Shown one piece after another: positions 50,592 through 59,820 of a DNA stretch of 64,000 nucleotides. Every line of letters starts with the position of its first letter. The stretch's first letter is position 1. The DNA is from Trebonia sp963822615 (GTDB taxonomy: Bacteria > Actinomycetota > Actinomycetes > Streptosporangiales > Streptosporangiaceae), in contig CAWGIM010000015.1 of assembly GCA_963822615.1 (NCBI GenBank), positions 124,001 to 188,000 on the forward strand, given 5' to 3'. The notes under the pieces are model-generated. The model worked only from the letters and a program-made list of their open reading frames with translations, was not told where the DNA came from and made no database searches. The translations under genes were made by a program, and so were the position numbers.

Positions 50592-53558
50592 GTGCACGAC
50601 GGGCATCAGTTAATCCTCGACCGCGAGACCGAACTGGCGGCGGTGGCGGCCGCCGTCCTGCGCGCGGCGGCCGGCCGCGGGACGGTGATCCTGCTCGACG
50701 GGCCGGCCGGGGCCGGCAAGAGCGCCCTGCTCCGCGCGGCCGCCGCACAAGCCGCGTCCCACGGCCTGCGGACGCTGTCCGCGCGCGGACTGTCGCTGGA
50801 GCAGGACTTCTCCTTCGGCATCGTCAGGCAGCTGTTCGAGCCGGCCCGCGCCGTCACCGCGCCCGCCGACTGGGCCGCGCTGCTCGACGGCGAGGCCCGG
50901 CTGGCCCGGCGCGTGTTCGACGGACCCGGGTCGCCGGCCGGGCCGGGCCCGGCCGGCGACCCGGGCGACGACCCCCTGAACGGATCGGCCCACGCGACCC
51001 TGCACGGCCTGTACTGGCTGACCGCCAACCTGGCCGCGCGCCAGCCGCTGGCCCTCGCGGTCGATGACGGGCAGTGGGCCGACCCGCCCTCGCTCGGCTG
51101 GCTGTCGCACCTGGCGGCGCGGATAGAAAGCCTGCCGGTGCTGCTGCTGCTCGCTGCCCGCAGCGGCCCTGACCAGCCGGGCATCGTCAGCGAGGTACGC
51201 GGCTACCCGGCCTGCGAGCGGCTCGAACCGCGGCCGCTGAGCGCCCGCGCGTCGGCCGTGCTGGTCCGGGACCGGCTCGGCGACCAGGCGTCACCCGAGC
51301 TGTGCGCGGCCGCCTACGCGTCCACCCGGGGCAACCCGTTCCTGCTCGACGCGCTGCTGAAGGCGCTGCTCGCCCCCCGGGGGCACGGACTGGACACCAG
51401 GCCGGACGAGGTGGCGGTGCTGGCGCTAGGCCCCGAGCCGGTCGCCGACGCGGTGGTCCGCCGGATCGGGCAGCTCGACCCGGGTGCCGTCGCGCTAGCC
51501 CGGGCGCTGGCGGTACTTGGCCGCCCCGCGCCGCTGCGCTATGCCGCGGCGCTGGCGGGCATGGACCTGCGGCCGGCCGCGCTGGTTACCGACCAGCTCC
51601 GCATCGCCTGCGTGCTCAGCGCGGGAGCGCTGCTCGACTTCGAGTACCCGATCACCCGCACCGCCATCTACGACGCGATGCCGCCTGGTGAGCGGGCACT
51701 GGCCCACGCCCGCGCGGCGGCCCTGCTGGAAGCCGACGGCGCCGAGACTGAGCTGGTCGCGCTGCACCTGCTGCACAGCGAGCCCGCCGCCGACCAGCAC
51801 GCGGTCAGCGTGCTCCGCACGGCCGCGGCGACGGCCAGCGGCCGCGGCGCCCCCGGCGCCGCGGCCGGGTACCTGCGCCGGGCGCTGGCGGAACCGCCGC
51901 CGGCCGCCGACCGGGCCGGCCTGCTGCTTGACCTCGGCCTGGCGCTGGCCAGTGACCGTGACCAGGGCGCGGTCACCGTGCTGCGGGACGCGGTAGCCCA
52001 GGTCGGCGCGCTGCCCCCGGCCGGCCTCGGCGCCGCCCCGGCCGGCCGGGGCGGCGAGCCGGGCAAGGCGCAGGCGGCCCTGCTGTCGGCCGGCGTGCTC
52101 GGCATCTGGGGTCATCACGAGCACGCGGCCGAGATCGCGCGGGCCGGGCTGGCCTTCCCCGCCCCCGACCCCCTGGTCAGCGAGCGCCTGGAGGCGGAGC
52201 TGTTCGCGAACTCGTGGATCAGCACTGCCTCCGCGCGGTCGGCCTGGGAGCGCATCGGCCCCCGGCTGCCCATTTGCGCGGGCGAGCAGCCACCAGGCAC
52301 CGCCGAACGCGCGGCGCCCGGGCAAGGCGAGGCGGCCCCCGGCGAGGCGGCCGGCCTGGTCGACTGGTGCGTCTACGACGCGCTCGCCGCCACCATCGCC
52401 GCCCGCGACAGCGGCGAGGCGCTGGCGCGGGTCGCCCCGGTCCTCGGCGGTGAGCGGGCGGGCATCAAGCGGGACTCGCTCGCCGCGGTGATGACCATGC
52501 TCGTGCTGATCTGGAACGACCAGCTGGAACAGGCCCGGGCGGTCAGTGACCTGGTGCTGGCGGACGCCACCGCCCGCGGCTCACTGAGCCTGACCGCCAG
52601 CGTGCGCTGCCTGCGCTCACTGATCCTGCGCCGGCTGGGGCTGCTGCGGGAGGCCGCCGCGGACGGCCGGTCGGGGTTCGCGTTCCGGCTGAAGTCATCG
52701 CCGCCGCTGGCGGTCGCCTGGTCAGCCGCGTTCCTCATCGAGGCGCTGACCGGCCTCGGCCAGCTCGCCGAGGCGGAGGAAGTGGCGACGGCGGCGCAGG
52801 ACGCCCGGCCGCCGGACGGCTGGATCCACAGCATCCTGTACACCCAGGCCCGGGGTGCGCTGCGGGTCGCGCAGCGGCGGCACGAGGAGGGACTGGCCGA
52901 CCTGCGCGGCGCGGCCGAGGGGTGGCAGGCTCTCGGCGTGTCCAGCCCGGCCGCCGCCTACTGGCGGGTGCCGGCCGTGGCCGCCTACGCTGCCCTGGGC
53001 CGGGAGCAGGAGGCAGCGCGGCTCGCGGCGGAGCAGCTCGAGCTCGCCCGGGCAGTCGGCGCCCCGGTCACCGAGGGGATATCGCTGCGGACGGCCGCAC
53101 CGTTCGCGCCGGACCCGGAGCGCACCCTGGCCGAGGCGATCTCCCTGCTCGGGCAGGCGGAAGGCGACTACGAGGAGGCCCTCGCGCTCGTGGAGCTCGG
53201 GGTGCACCGGCGCCGCTCCGGCCGCCGCGCGGCCGCGCGGGAACCGCTGCGGCGCGCGCTCGACATCGCCGAGCGGACCGGCTCAGCGCAGCTTCGCGGC
53301 TATGCCCGGGCCCAGCTGCTGGCGGTCGGCGCCCGGCCCCGCCGCGCCGCGCTGACTGGTCCGGAGGCGCTGACGGCGGCCGAGCGGCAGGTGGCGACGC
53401 TGGCCGCCGCCGGACGGTCGAACCGGCAGATCGCGCAGCAGCTCTTCATCACCCAGGCAACGGTGGAGACCCACCTCCGGCATGCGTTCCACAAGCTGGG
53501 TATCACCTCACGGGGCGACCTCCCGGCGCGGCTGCCGCCCGCGCACGGTACAGACTAG
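50592..53558 (+). CDS. LAL-type LuxR family transcriptional regulator with AAA ATPase
   Basis: This 988-aa large ATP-binding LuxR regulator has Walker A GPAGAGKS (37-44), a Walker B-like LALAVDDGQWADPPSLGWL, an extended TPR-like helical middle and a C-terminal LuxR HTH (about 915-975: LTAAERQVATLAAAGRSNRQIAQQLFITQATVETHLRHAFHKLGI, read in parts). LAL proteins activate sugar-use and secondary-metabolite genes. No biosynthetic cluster adjoins it here. The GTG at 50592 has a weak AAGG upstream. The SpoU methyltransferase gene begins 4 nt after its stop. Confidence 0.93.
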   Translation: MHDGHQLILDRETELAAVAAAVLRAAAGRGTVILLDGPAGAGKSALLRAAAAQAASHGLRTLSARGLSLEQDFSFGIVRQLFEPARAVTAPADWAALLDGEARLARRVFDGPGSPAGPGPAGDPGDDPLNGSAHATLHGLYWLTANLAARQPLALAVDDGQWADPPSLGWLSHLAARIESLPVLLLLAARSGPDQPGIVSEVRGYPACERLEPRPLSARASAVLVRDRLGDQASPELCAAAYASTRGNPFLLDALLKALLAPRGHGLDTRPDEVAVLALGPEPVADAVVRRIGQLDPGAVALARALAVLGRPAPLRYAAALAGMDLRPAALVTDQLRIACVLSAGALLDFEYPITRTAIYDAMPPGERALAHARAAALLEADGAETELVALHLLHSEPAADQHAVSVLRTAAATASGRGAPGAAAGYLRRALAEPPPAADRAGLLLDLGLALASDRDQGAVTVLRDAVAQVGALPPAGLGAAPAGRGGEPGKAQAALLSAGVLGIWGHHEHAAEIARAGLAFPAPDPLVSERLEAELFANSWISTASARSAWERIGPRLPICAGEQPPGTAERAAPGQGEAAPGEAAGLVDWCVYDALAATIAARDSGEALARVAPVLGGERAGIKRDSLAAVMTMLVLIWNDQLEQARAVSDLVLADATARGSLSLTASVRCLRSLILRRLGLLREAAADGRSGFAFRLKSSPPLAVAWSAAFLIEALTGLGQLAEAEEVATAAQDARPPDGWIHSILYTQARGALRVAQRRHEEGLADLRGAAEGWQALGVSSPAAAYWRVPAVAAYAALGREQEAARLAAEQLELARAVGAPVTEGISLRTAAPFAPDPERTLAEAISLLGQAEGDYEEALALVELGVHRRRSGRRAAAREPLRRALDIAERTGSAQLRGYARAQLLAVGARPRRAALTGPEALTAAERQVATLAAAGRSNRQIAQQLFITQATVETHLRHAFHKLGITSRGDLPARLPPAHGTD
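53551..53556 (+). promoter_or_regulatory. -10 box of a probable leaderless promoter (RNA methyltransferase)
   Basis: CAGACT ends 6 nt before GTG 53563 and lies inside the end of the LAL gene, so the methyltransferase gene probably has its own leaderless transcript. Confidence 0.4.
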
Positions 53559-53562
53559 GGCT

Positions 53563-54411
53563 GTGCCAGAGGCAAGCGGCGCGCTGCGCGTCATCGAGAT
53601 TGACCGGGCCGACGACGAACGGCTGGCGGACTATACCCGGCTGACTGACGCCGGGCTGCGAACGAACCTGGAGGCCGCGCACGGCCTGTTCATCGCGGAG
53701 GGGACCAAGGTCATCACCCGTGCCGTCGCCGCCGGCTACCCGGTGCGCTCGCTGCTGCTCGGCCGTGGCCGCCTGGCCGACCTGCCCGCGCTCGGGGCGG
53801 CGGGCGGCGCGCCGGTCTACCTCGTACCGGACGAGGTCGCCGAGCGGCTCACCGGCTACCGGGTGCACCGCGGCGCGCTGGCCTCCCTGGCCCGCCGGCC
53901 GCTGCCCGCGGTGGGCGCGGTGCTGGACGGCGCCCGCCGGGTGGTGGTCCTCGAAGACCTGGTGGACCACGGCAACGTGGGCGCGATCTTCCGCTGCGCG
54001 GCCGCGCTCGGCGTGGACGCGGTGCTGCTGTCGCCCCGCTGCGCCGACCCGCTGTACCGGCGGTCGGTCAAGGTCTCCATGGGCGCGGTCTTCGCCGTCC
54101 GGTACGCCCGGATGACCGGCTGGTACGACGGCCTGGCGGAGCTGAGGCAGGCCGGGTTCCGCATCCTCGCGCTGACGCCCGATGAGCGGGCCGTCCCGAT
54201 TGACCGCGCGCTGCTCCCGTCCGGCCCGGGCCAGGGCGACCGGGCGGCGCTGCTGCTCGGCACCGAGGGAGACGGGCTGTCCGCCCGGTGGCTGCGCGAG
54301 GCCGACGAGGCGGTGCGCATCCCGATGAACCCGGCCGCGCGGGCGGCCGGGGTTGACTCGCTGAACGTGGTGGCCGCCGCGGCCATCGCGTGCCACCTGC
54401 TGACAGGGTAG
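53563..54411 (+). CDS. SpoU/TrmH family RNA 2'-O-methyltransferase
   Basis: This 282-aa SPOUT-fold methyltransferase uses SAM to methylate a ribose 2'-OH in rRNA or tRNA. The N-terminal substrate-binding part contains FIAEGTKVITRA. The catalytic part shows motif 1 LEDLVDHGNVGAIFRCAAALGV, motif 2 LLLGTEGDGLS and motif 3 RIPMNPAARAAGVDSLNVVAAAAI. The target is unknown. GTG 53563 is used because of the leaderless -10 box; it follows the LAL stop by 4 nt. Confidence 0.93.
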   Translation: MPEASGALRVIEIDRADDERLADYTRLTDAGLRTNLEAAHGLFIAEGTKVITRAVAAGYPVRSLLLGRGRLADLPALGAAGGAPVYLVPDEVAERLTGYRVHRGALASLARRPLPAVGAVLDGARRVVVLEDLVDHGNVGAIFRCAAALGVDAVLLSPRCADPLYRRSVKVSMGAVFAVRYARMTGWYDGLAELRQAGFRILALTPDERAVPIDRALLPSGPGQGDRAALLLGTEGDGLSARWLREADEAVRIPMNPAARAAGVDSLNVVAAAAIACHLLTG

Positions 54412-54438
54412 ATTTACCCCATCTGGTGACAGATCGGG

Positions 54439-55800
54439 GTGAAGGTGACGAATTCTGCCCGCGCGGTAGTGATCGGCGCCAGCGTCGCCGGGCTGCTCGC
54501 GGCGAGCGCCCTCAGCGGCAGCTACGCCGAGGTCACGGTGTACGACCGCGACACGCTGCCCGCCGAGCCGGGCCCGCGCCGCGGCGTGCCGCAGAGCAGG
54601 CAGCTGCACGGCCTGCACGCGCGCGGCGCGCAGGTGCTCTCCGAGCTGCTGCCCGGCTTCCGCGCGGAGATGATCGCGGCCGGCGCCGTGCTGGCGGACA
54701 CGCAGGGCGACGCGCACTGGTACCTGGACGACTACCTGCTGCGCCCGGCGGCGACCGGCCTTGAGGGCCTCACGCTGAGCAGGCCGGTGCTCGAATGGCT
54801 GATCAGGTCCCGGGTGGCCAAGCTGGCCAACGTGACCATCGCTGACGGCACCGACGTGTCCGGGCTGGCACAGCAGGCGGGGCCGGGCGGCCGGGTGACC
54901 GGCGTGCGGGTGCGCGCCGCCCGCAGGCCGGGCGCGGCCGAGCAGACCGTACCGGCCGACCTGGTGGTCGACGCGGCCGGCCGCGGTTCCCGCAACCGCG
55001 CCTGGCTGGCGCAGCTCGGCTATCCGGTCCCGGAGACGAGCGAGGTCAGGGCGGGGGTGACCTACGTCTGCCGCCTCTACAGCAGGGACCCGAGCCAGCT
55101 CGACGGCCGGTTCGGCTCGCTGGTCACCCCCTACCCGGGTAAGCCGCGCGGCGGCGCGGTGCTCCGCCAGGAAGGCGACCGGTTCCTGGTGCTGCTGGCG
55201 GGCATGGCCGGCGCCGAGCCGCCAACGGACGAGGGCGGCATGCTCGCCTTCGCCGACAGCCTCGCCTGCCGCGACCTGGCCGCGGTGATGCGGCAGTCGG
55301 ACCCGCTTGGTGACCCGGTGAAGTACACCTATCCGGAATCGGCCTGGCACCACTACGAGTCGCTGAGCCGCTACGCGCCCGGGCTGCTGGTCATCGGCGA
55401 CGCGTTCAGCAGCTTCAACCCGATCTACGGCCAGGGCATGACGGTTGCCGCGCTGCAGGCACTGGCGCTGCGCGACCTGCTGTCAGGAGCTGGGGCTGCC
55501 ACCCCGGACCTGGAACGCCGGTACTTCCGCGCCGCGGGCAAGCTGGTCGCCGCCGCCTGGGAAACGTCCGCGTCCAGCGACCTGCGGTTCCCCGAGGTAC
55601 CTGGCAAGCGCCGCCCGGGCGCGGCGCTCGTCAACGCCTACGGCGAGAAGTACCGCGCCGCCGCCTCGGTCGACCCGGTCCTCGGCGAGACGTTCCTGCG
55701 CGTCGCCAACATGATCGACAAGCCCGCCCGGCTGCTGTCTCCCGGCCATGTGGTGCGGGTCTTCCGTGCCGCGGGCAAGGCGGTGCGGGCGGGCTCGTAG
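54439..55800 (+). CDS. FAD-dependent oxidoreductase (PHBH-like fold)
   Basis: This 453-aa flavoprotein has an N-terminal dinucleotide-binding motif AVVIGASVAGLLAASALSG. It also has an LHARGAQVLSELLPGF region, DLVVDAAGRGSRNRAWLAQLG and the FAD ribityl motif LLVIGDAFSSFNPIYGQGMTVAALQA. These fit halogenase/epoxidase-like or hydroxylase-like flavoproteins without a recognised partner; the halogenase WxWxIP motif is not seen. GTG 54439 is used; GTG 54445 is an alternative. The gene stands alone; substrate unknown. Confidence 0.88.
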   Translation: MKVTNSARAVVIGASVAGLLAASALSGSYAEVTVYDRDTLPAEPGPRRGVPQSRQLHGLHARGAQVLSELLPGFRAEMIAAGAVLADTQGDAHWYLDDYLLRPAATGLEGLTLSRPVLEWLIRSRVAKLANVTIADGTDVSGLAQQAGPGGRVTGVRVRAARRPGAAEQTVPADLVVDAAGRGSRNRAWLAQLGYPVPETSEVRAGVTYVCRLYSRDPSQLDGRFGSLVTPYPGKPRGGAVLRQEGDRFLVLLAGMAGAEPPTDEGGMLAFADSLACRDLAAVMRQSDPLGDPVKYTYPESAWHHYESLSRYAPGLLVIGDAFSSFNPIYGQGMTVAALQALALRDLLSGAGAATPDLERRYFRAAGKLVAAAWETSASSDLRFPEVPGKRRPGAALVNAYGEKYRAAASVDPVLGETFLRVANMIDKPARLLSPGHVVRVFRAAGKAVRAGS

Positions 55801-55805
55801 GGTCA

Positions 55806-55821
55806 GCCGGACTGGTCCGGC
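55806..55821. terminator. Short GC hairpin between convergent genes
   Basis: GCCGGAC (55806-55812) and GTCCGGC (55815-55821) form a compact stem between the FAD oxidoreductase and DUF4262 genes. Confidence 0.5.
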
Positions 55822-55829
55822 GGCGGTTA

Positions 55830-56330
55830 CTAGGCGACCGGGTGGCCGGCCGCGGCCCGCCCGCCGAGCACCGGCTCGCCGCCGAGCCCGCCCCGGAAGC
55901 CCGCGTCCCACGGCCAGCGTCCCTGCTCGTCGGCGTAGACGAGCTGGAGGGCGGAGAACGCGGGCCCGTTGAGCGCGGCCGCCACCGCCAGGTGCACGCC
56001 GGGCTCCGCTACCCGCACGACCTCCGCCAGCGGGCCCACGGCCCGCTGGCCGCCGGGCAGCGGCACCAGCTCGCCCGGCTGCGGCGGCCCGCCGTCGATG
56101 ACCTGCCCGGCCAGGCTGTTCAGCAGGCCGGCGGCGCGGTCGTAGGGCAGTCCGGTCACCACCAGCTCCGGCCGGTCGTGGGCCGCGAGGCCGACGGTGT
56201 ACGCGTAGGGTGCCCGGCGCCGCTCGCGCTGCACCCCCTGCACCACCCAGCAGTGGGTGGCGAGCAGCTCACGCAGGTGAGCGAGGTAGTCCTGCCAGGT
56301 GGCGCCGGGGTTATCGCACTGCCAGCACAT
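55830..56330 (-). CDS. DUF4262 domain-containing protein
   Basis: This 166-aa protein begins MCWQCDNPGATWQDYLAHL and continues YAYTVGLAAHDRPELVVTGL, both typical of DUF4262, a family of unknown function found in actinobacteria. An N-terminal CxxC is present. ATG 56330 is chosen for GGAGG 7 nt upstream; a longer frame reaches 56435 but lacks a ribosome site. No partner genes suggest a pathway. Confidence 0.87.
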   Translation of the reverse strand: MCWQCDNPGATWQDYLAHLRELLATHCWVVQGVQRERRRAPYAYTVGLAAHDRPELVVTGLPYDRAAGLLNSLAGQVIDGGPPQPGELVPLPGGQRAVGPLAEVVRVAEPGVHLAVAAALNGPAFSALQLVYADEQGRWPWDAGFRGGLGGEPVLGGRAAAGHPVA

Positions 56331-56401
56331 GTCATGACCTCCGAAGTGAAAGCGACGGTGAGGCCACTCTAACCAGGGGTGCCGACATTCTGTTCGATCC
56401 G

Positions 56402-56424
56402 CCGCCTGCCTGCCGGGCAGGCGG
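56402..56424 (-). terminator. 9-bp hairpin terminator of the 310-aa unknown gene
   Basis: CCGCCTGCC (56402-56410) and GGCAGGCGG (56416-56424) form a perfect 9-bp stem with a 5-nt loop, about 18 nt past the stop codon on the minus strand. Confidence 0.6.
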
Positions 56425-56441
56425 GCGGCGGTCACCGCGCG

Positions 56442-57374
56442 CTAGCGCAGCCGGGTCACCACCGTGTCCGCCTGGGCCAGCGTGATCGGCAGCGTCAGCT
56501 CGCTGATCGCCACCGTCTGCACGCCGCCGTCGAGGAAGATGACCTGGTCCTTCATGCACCCGCGGAGCTCCGGGTAGCGGGCCGCGATCGCGTCCTGCTC
56601 GGCCCGGCTCTGCGCGGACTGCTGCTGCGCTTGCTCCATCCGGGCCTGCATGGCAGGCACGACCTTCTCCTCGAGGGCCTTCTTCACCCGCCGGCCGATG
56701 GCCCGCCCGGCGAACCCGAGGGCCGCGCCGAACACCGCCCCGCCGATGTCGTCGGCGATGTTGTCGCCCAGGTTGTTCAGGTCCCAGTCGGACCCGCGGC
56801 GGTAGTTGCGCCGCAGCTTCGGGTCGGAGCCCTCGACGTTATACGGGTCGTAGTTATCGTCGTGCTGACTCGGGGGCGGGTAGGGCCCCTGGGCGGGGAA
56901 CTGGCCCGGGGCCGGCGGCTGCGGTGGCGGCTGCCCGTGGCTGGCCTCCGGCCCCGGACTGCCAGGCTGTCCCGGACTGCCAGGCTGCTCCTGGCTGGCG
57001 GGCTGGCCCTGCGCGGCCGAGTACCCCTGGGCGGCGGACTGGCCCGCGCTCGGGAAGTACGACTGGTTCGCGAACCCCCCCGCGTTGATGGGCGGGGGCG
57101 GGGGCGGAGGCGGTGCCTGGCTGGCCGACTGCCCGCCGGCGGCGGCATAGCCTTCCGCCGCTGACGGCTCCCGGGCGGGTGCCTGGCCAGGGAACTGTCC
57201 CTGGCCGGGTGCCTGTCCCTGGCCGCCCGCGCCGGGCCAGCCGAACTGCTGGCTGAGGCGCTGGAAAGCCTGGCCCTGGGCCGTGTTCATGGTGTCGAAG
57301 AGCTCGCGGGCGGTACGCACGTCCGCGCTGCTGCCGCACCGGGGGCACACGGACCCCCCATTCTGGTATGCCAC
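56442..57374 (-). CDS. Hypothetical zinc-ribbon/Gln-Pro-rich protein
   Basis: This 310-aa unknown protein starts with a CPRCGSS half zinc-ribbon (C10, C13) and SADVRTARELFDTMNTAQGQAFQRL (read in parts). A low-complexity region rich in Gln, Pro, Gly and Ala (about 50-170) follows. The folded C-terminus has a glycine-zipper-like DDIGGAVFGAALGFAGRAIGRRVKKALEEKVVP and a coiled-coil AMQARMEQAQQQSAQSRAEQDAI. A -10 box CATGAT lies 6 nt before its GTG. It is divergent from another unknown membrane gene, 55 nt away; I do not recognise the family. Confidence 0.75.
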   Translation of the reverse strand: MAYQNGGSVCPRCGSSADVRTARELFDTMNTAQGQAFQRLSQQFGWPGAGGQGQAPGQGQFPGQAPAREPSAAEGYAAAGGQSASQAPPPPPPPPINAGGFANQSYFPSAGQSAAQGYSAAQGQPASQEQPGSPGQPGSPGPEASHGQPPPQPPAPGQFPAQGPYPPPSQHDDNYDPYNVEGSDPKLRRNYRRGSDWDLNNLGDNIADDIGGAVFGAALGFAGRAIGRRVKKALEEKVVPAMQARMEQAQQQSAQSRAEQDAIAARYPELRGCMKDQVIFLDGGVQTVAISELTLPITLAQADTVVTRLR

Positions 57375-57380
57375 GAACCA

Positions 57381-57386
57381 ATCATG
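57381..57386 (-). promoter_or_regulatory. -10 box of a probable leaderless promoter (310-aa unknown gene)
   Basis: On the minus strand CATGAT ends 6 nt before GTG 57374 with no RBS between. It lies in the 55-nt gap shared with the divergent gene at 57430. Confidence 0.35.
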
Positions 57387-57429
57387 CTCTTCCGTACGTC
57401 TTTCCTGGTAGACCTATGGAGGTTTGCTG

Positions 57430-58806
57430 ATGGATTTCCGAACGGAAGGCGGCCCGGGAGGCGTCATGAAGAGCCCGGCGGCGCACTGGGCGGACCGGGA
57501 GTGGCAACGGAACCAGGACCTGCTCGTTCCCGATCCCCAGCACCCGCAGGCGTTCCCCGGCAAGTGCCCGGTCGACCTGATGGGCCGGATCAGGGTGTGG
57601 CTGACCACTGAGGACAGGGACCTGGTGGCGCACGGGTTCGGCGGCCAGCGGATCGTGCTGCCGGCCGCCTCGGTGGGCGCGGTGCATACCGCCAGCTCGT
57701 ACCGCACCGGGCGGGTCACCCACGGGCAGGCGCTGCTCGTGCTTGATCGTCAGCAGCGGATCCTGCTGCGCGCGAGCGGCCTGTGGGAGACCTACGGTGA
57801 GCTGGCGGCGGTGTGCAAGGCGGCCGGGCTGCCCGCGCCGTCCCACCTGAGGCCGGCCTACCGGACCCAGCCGGCCGCCCGGGCCCGCGCGGCCGGGGCG
57901 GGCCAGCGGCCGCGCAGGCGGAGCGGCGCCGCCAGGCAGCTGCCGTCCTTCGAGAAGGCGCCCGGCTACCGCAGGCTGCGCACCCGCCCGCGCGGGGCCG
58001 GGCTGCGGGTGCTCGCGCTGACGGTGCTGGTGCTGCTCGCCATCGCGCTCGGGGCAACGCTGGGCGCGCAGCCGGCGGTGGCACTGCCCGCGTGGTTCGG
58101 CGCGCTGCGCACGCTGCTCGGCATCATCGGCGGGCTGCTCGGCGCGGCGGGCGGGCTGTGGCTGGCCCTGGCGGCGGTGCACCTGCTGGCGGACGCGGTG
58201 CGCTGGGCGCGTACCTCGTGGGCGGTGGGCACGGTGGCGCCGCCGCTGCGCTTCTTCCGCCGCCGCGCGCGCCGGGGCGGCTGGACCATCGCCGGGAACG
58301 TCGCCCTGGTCGCCCTGGTCCCGGCGCTCATCGGCTGGGGACCCGGCGTCGGCATCGCGTCGCTGGCACACGGGTTCCGCGACGCGGCCCTGGTCTCCGA
58401 GCTGCGCGGGCAGGGCGTGGCGGCCCCGGGCACGCTGTTCGACGACCAGCAGTTCGATACCGACGACAACGGCAACACCACCGTGCACGACGTGCCGACG
58501 CTCGCCTTCCTCGGCTTGCAGGCGACCGACCCGTCGATCGGTGGCCGCCCGCTGCCGCTCGACCAGGACGACCCGGTGGACACCCGGGTGCCGGAGACGG
58601 TGGTCTTCCTGCCGGCTGACCCCGGCACCGCCGCGGCCAGGCAGCAGCTGGCCGGGTCGGTCTGGCACGGGGCGCCGACCGCCAACCTCATCTCCGGCGG
58701 GCTGCTCACGCTGGCGCTGCCCCCGGTGCTGTGGCTGCTGGTGCTGCGCGTCCGCAGGCGGCGCTGGCTGCGGGCCAGGGAGCTGGTCGACGACCTGGCA
58801 TCGTGA
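57430..58806 (+). CDS. Hypothetical multi-pass membrane protein
   Basis: This 458-aa protein has a soluble N-terminal region of about 180 residues (REWQRNQDLLVPDPQHPQAF; VLPAASVGAVHTASSYRTGRV), three to four membrane segments (about 195-215, 222-250, 284-310), a second soluble part with FDTDDNGNTTVHDVPTLAF and a last TM helix near 430-445. The build resembles DUF3592-like proteins only weakly. GGAGG stands 7 nt before ATG 57430. It shares a 55-nt promoter region with the divergent unknown gene. Confidence 0.75.
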   Translation: MDFRTEGGPGGVMKSPAAHWADREWQRNQDLLVPDPQHPQAFPGKCPVDLMGRIRVWLTTEDRDLVAHGFGGQRIVLPAASVGAVHTASSYRTGRVTHGQALLVLDRQQRILLRASGLWETYGELAAVCKAAGLPAPSHLRPAYRTQPAARARAAGAGQRPRRRSGAARQLPSFEKAPGYRRLRTRPRGAGLRVLALTVLVLLAIALGATLGAQPAVALPAWFGALRTLLGIIGGLLGAAGGLWLALAAVHLLADAVRWARTSWAVGTVAPPLRFFRRRARRGGWTIAGNVALVALVPALIGWGPGVGIASLAHGFRDAALVSELRGQGVAAPGTLFDDQQFDTDDNGNTTVHDVPTLAFLGLQATDPSIGGRPLPLDQDDPVDTRVPETVVFLPADPGTAAARQQLAGSVWHGAPTANLISGGLLTLALPPVLWLLVLRVRRRRWLRARELVDDLAS

Positions 58807-58828
58807 CCTTTGGCCGGCCCGGGCACGG

Positions 58829-59695
58829 TCAGTTAGAGAAGTCCTGGGTGAGCCAGACGGTGCCTGAGCTGTCGCGGTAGACCGCGATGCCGATGTGGGT
58901 GAACGAGCTGCCGAGGATGTTCATCCGGTGGCCGTCGTCCGGCGGCTGCTCGTTGAGCATGGACTGGGTGAGGCTGACCGCCATCTGGGCGATGGCGGCC
59001 GAGGTGTCGGCCACCGGGCCGCCCTCGCCGATGTTCTCCCCGGCCGAGCTCCAGATGACTCCGGCCGCGGTCTCCCGGGCGCCGAGCGCGGCCTCGCCCG
59101 GGCACTGGTGCGACAGCCCGCAGCCGCCCGCCATCTTCAGGTTGTGCGCGGCCGAGCTGGCGGTCAGCCCCGAGGTGACCGTCAGCGCGGGCAGCCCGGC
59201 CGTCGCCCGGGACTGGTTGATCAGGCTGAGTACCTGCTGGGCGGCGGTGCCGTCCTGGGCGGAGACCGGACCGGTCGAGGCCGGCGGGCCGCCCGCGGCG
59301 GGTGCGGTAGACGCGGCGGCGGCAACCCCGGACGGCGTGGCGGCGGACCCGGACGCCGACGGCGCGGCCGTGCCGCTGGCCGGGTGCGACCGGGAGGCGC
59401 CGTTACCCCGCGGGACGGTGACTACCGCGGGCGGCCCGGCCAGCGCGACGCCGGCCGCGACGCCCGCCGCGGTGCCTGGCCCGGTCGTCGCTGCCCCGGG
59501 GGCCGGCCCGGCCGCGGCCGGGCCGGGGGAGTGCCCGCCGCGGGAGAGGAACAGCACCCCGCCCGTCAGCGCGGCCAGCAGCAGCACGCCGAGCGCGGCC
59601 AGGCCGGCCTTGCGGGCCGGTCGGCGAGGCGCCGGCCCGCGTACGGGCGGGTCAGCCTGGCCGGCCGACGTGGCCGTCCGTGTCCCACGGTCCAT
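58829..59695 (-). CDS. Secreted CAP-domain protein
   Basis: This 288-aa protein has a basic N-terminus and a TM/signal helix (about 29-51), a long Ala/Pro/Ser/Gly linker, and a CAP (SCP/PR-1) domain from about 150. The domain has VLSLINQSRATAGLPALTV, SSAAHNLKMAGG (with the first cavity His) and SSAGENIGEG, and ends with SMLNEQPPDDGHRMNILGSSFTHIGIAVY. Bacterial CAP proteins of this type are envelope-associated with unclear function. ATG 59695 is chosen with GGTGGTGAAG upstream. Confidence 0.9.
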   Translation of the reverse strand: MDRGTRTATSAGQADPPVRGPAPRRPARKAGLAALGVLLLAALTGGVLFLSRGGHSPGPAAAGPAPGAATTGPGTAAGVAAGVALAGPPAVVTVPRGNGASRSHPASGTAAPSASGSAATPSGVAAAASTAPAAGGPPASTGPVSAQDGTAAQQVLSLINQSRATAGLPALTVTSGLTASSAAHNLKMAGGCGLSHQCPGEAALGARETAAGVIWSSAGENIGEGGPVADTSAAIAQMAVSLTQSMLNEQPPDDGHRMNILGSSFTHIGIAVYRDSSGTVWLTQDFSN

Positions 59696-59770
59696 GTCTT
59701 CACCACCTAACGGGCGATGACACAGTAGAACACTTGCGACTGATTGCGTATCAATATGGACAAAGCCAGG

Positions 59771-59794
59771 CGGCGGAACGGTCACAGTCCGCCG
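59771..59794 (-). terminator. Hairpin downstream of the Res gene
   Basis: CGGCGGA (59771-59777) and TCCGCCG (59788-59794) form a 7-bp stem with a 10-nt loop about 27 nt after the Res stop on the minus strand. Confidence 0.4.
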
Positions 59795-59820
59795 TGACGG
59801 CCGGCGCCGCAACCAGGCGA

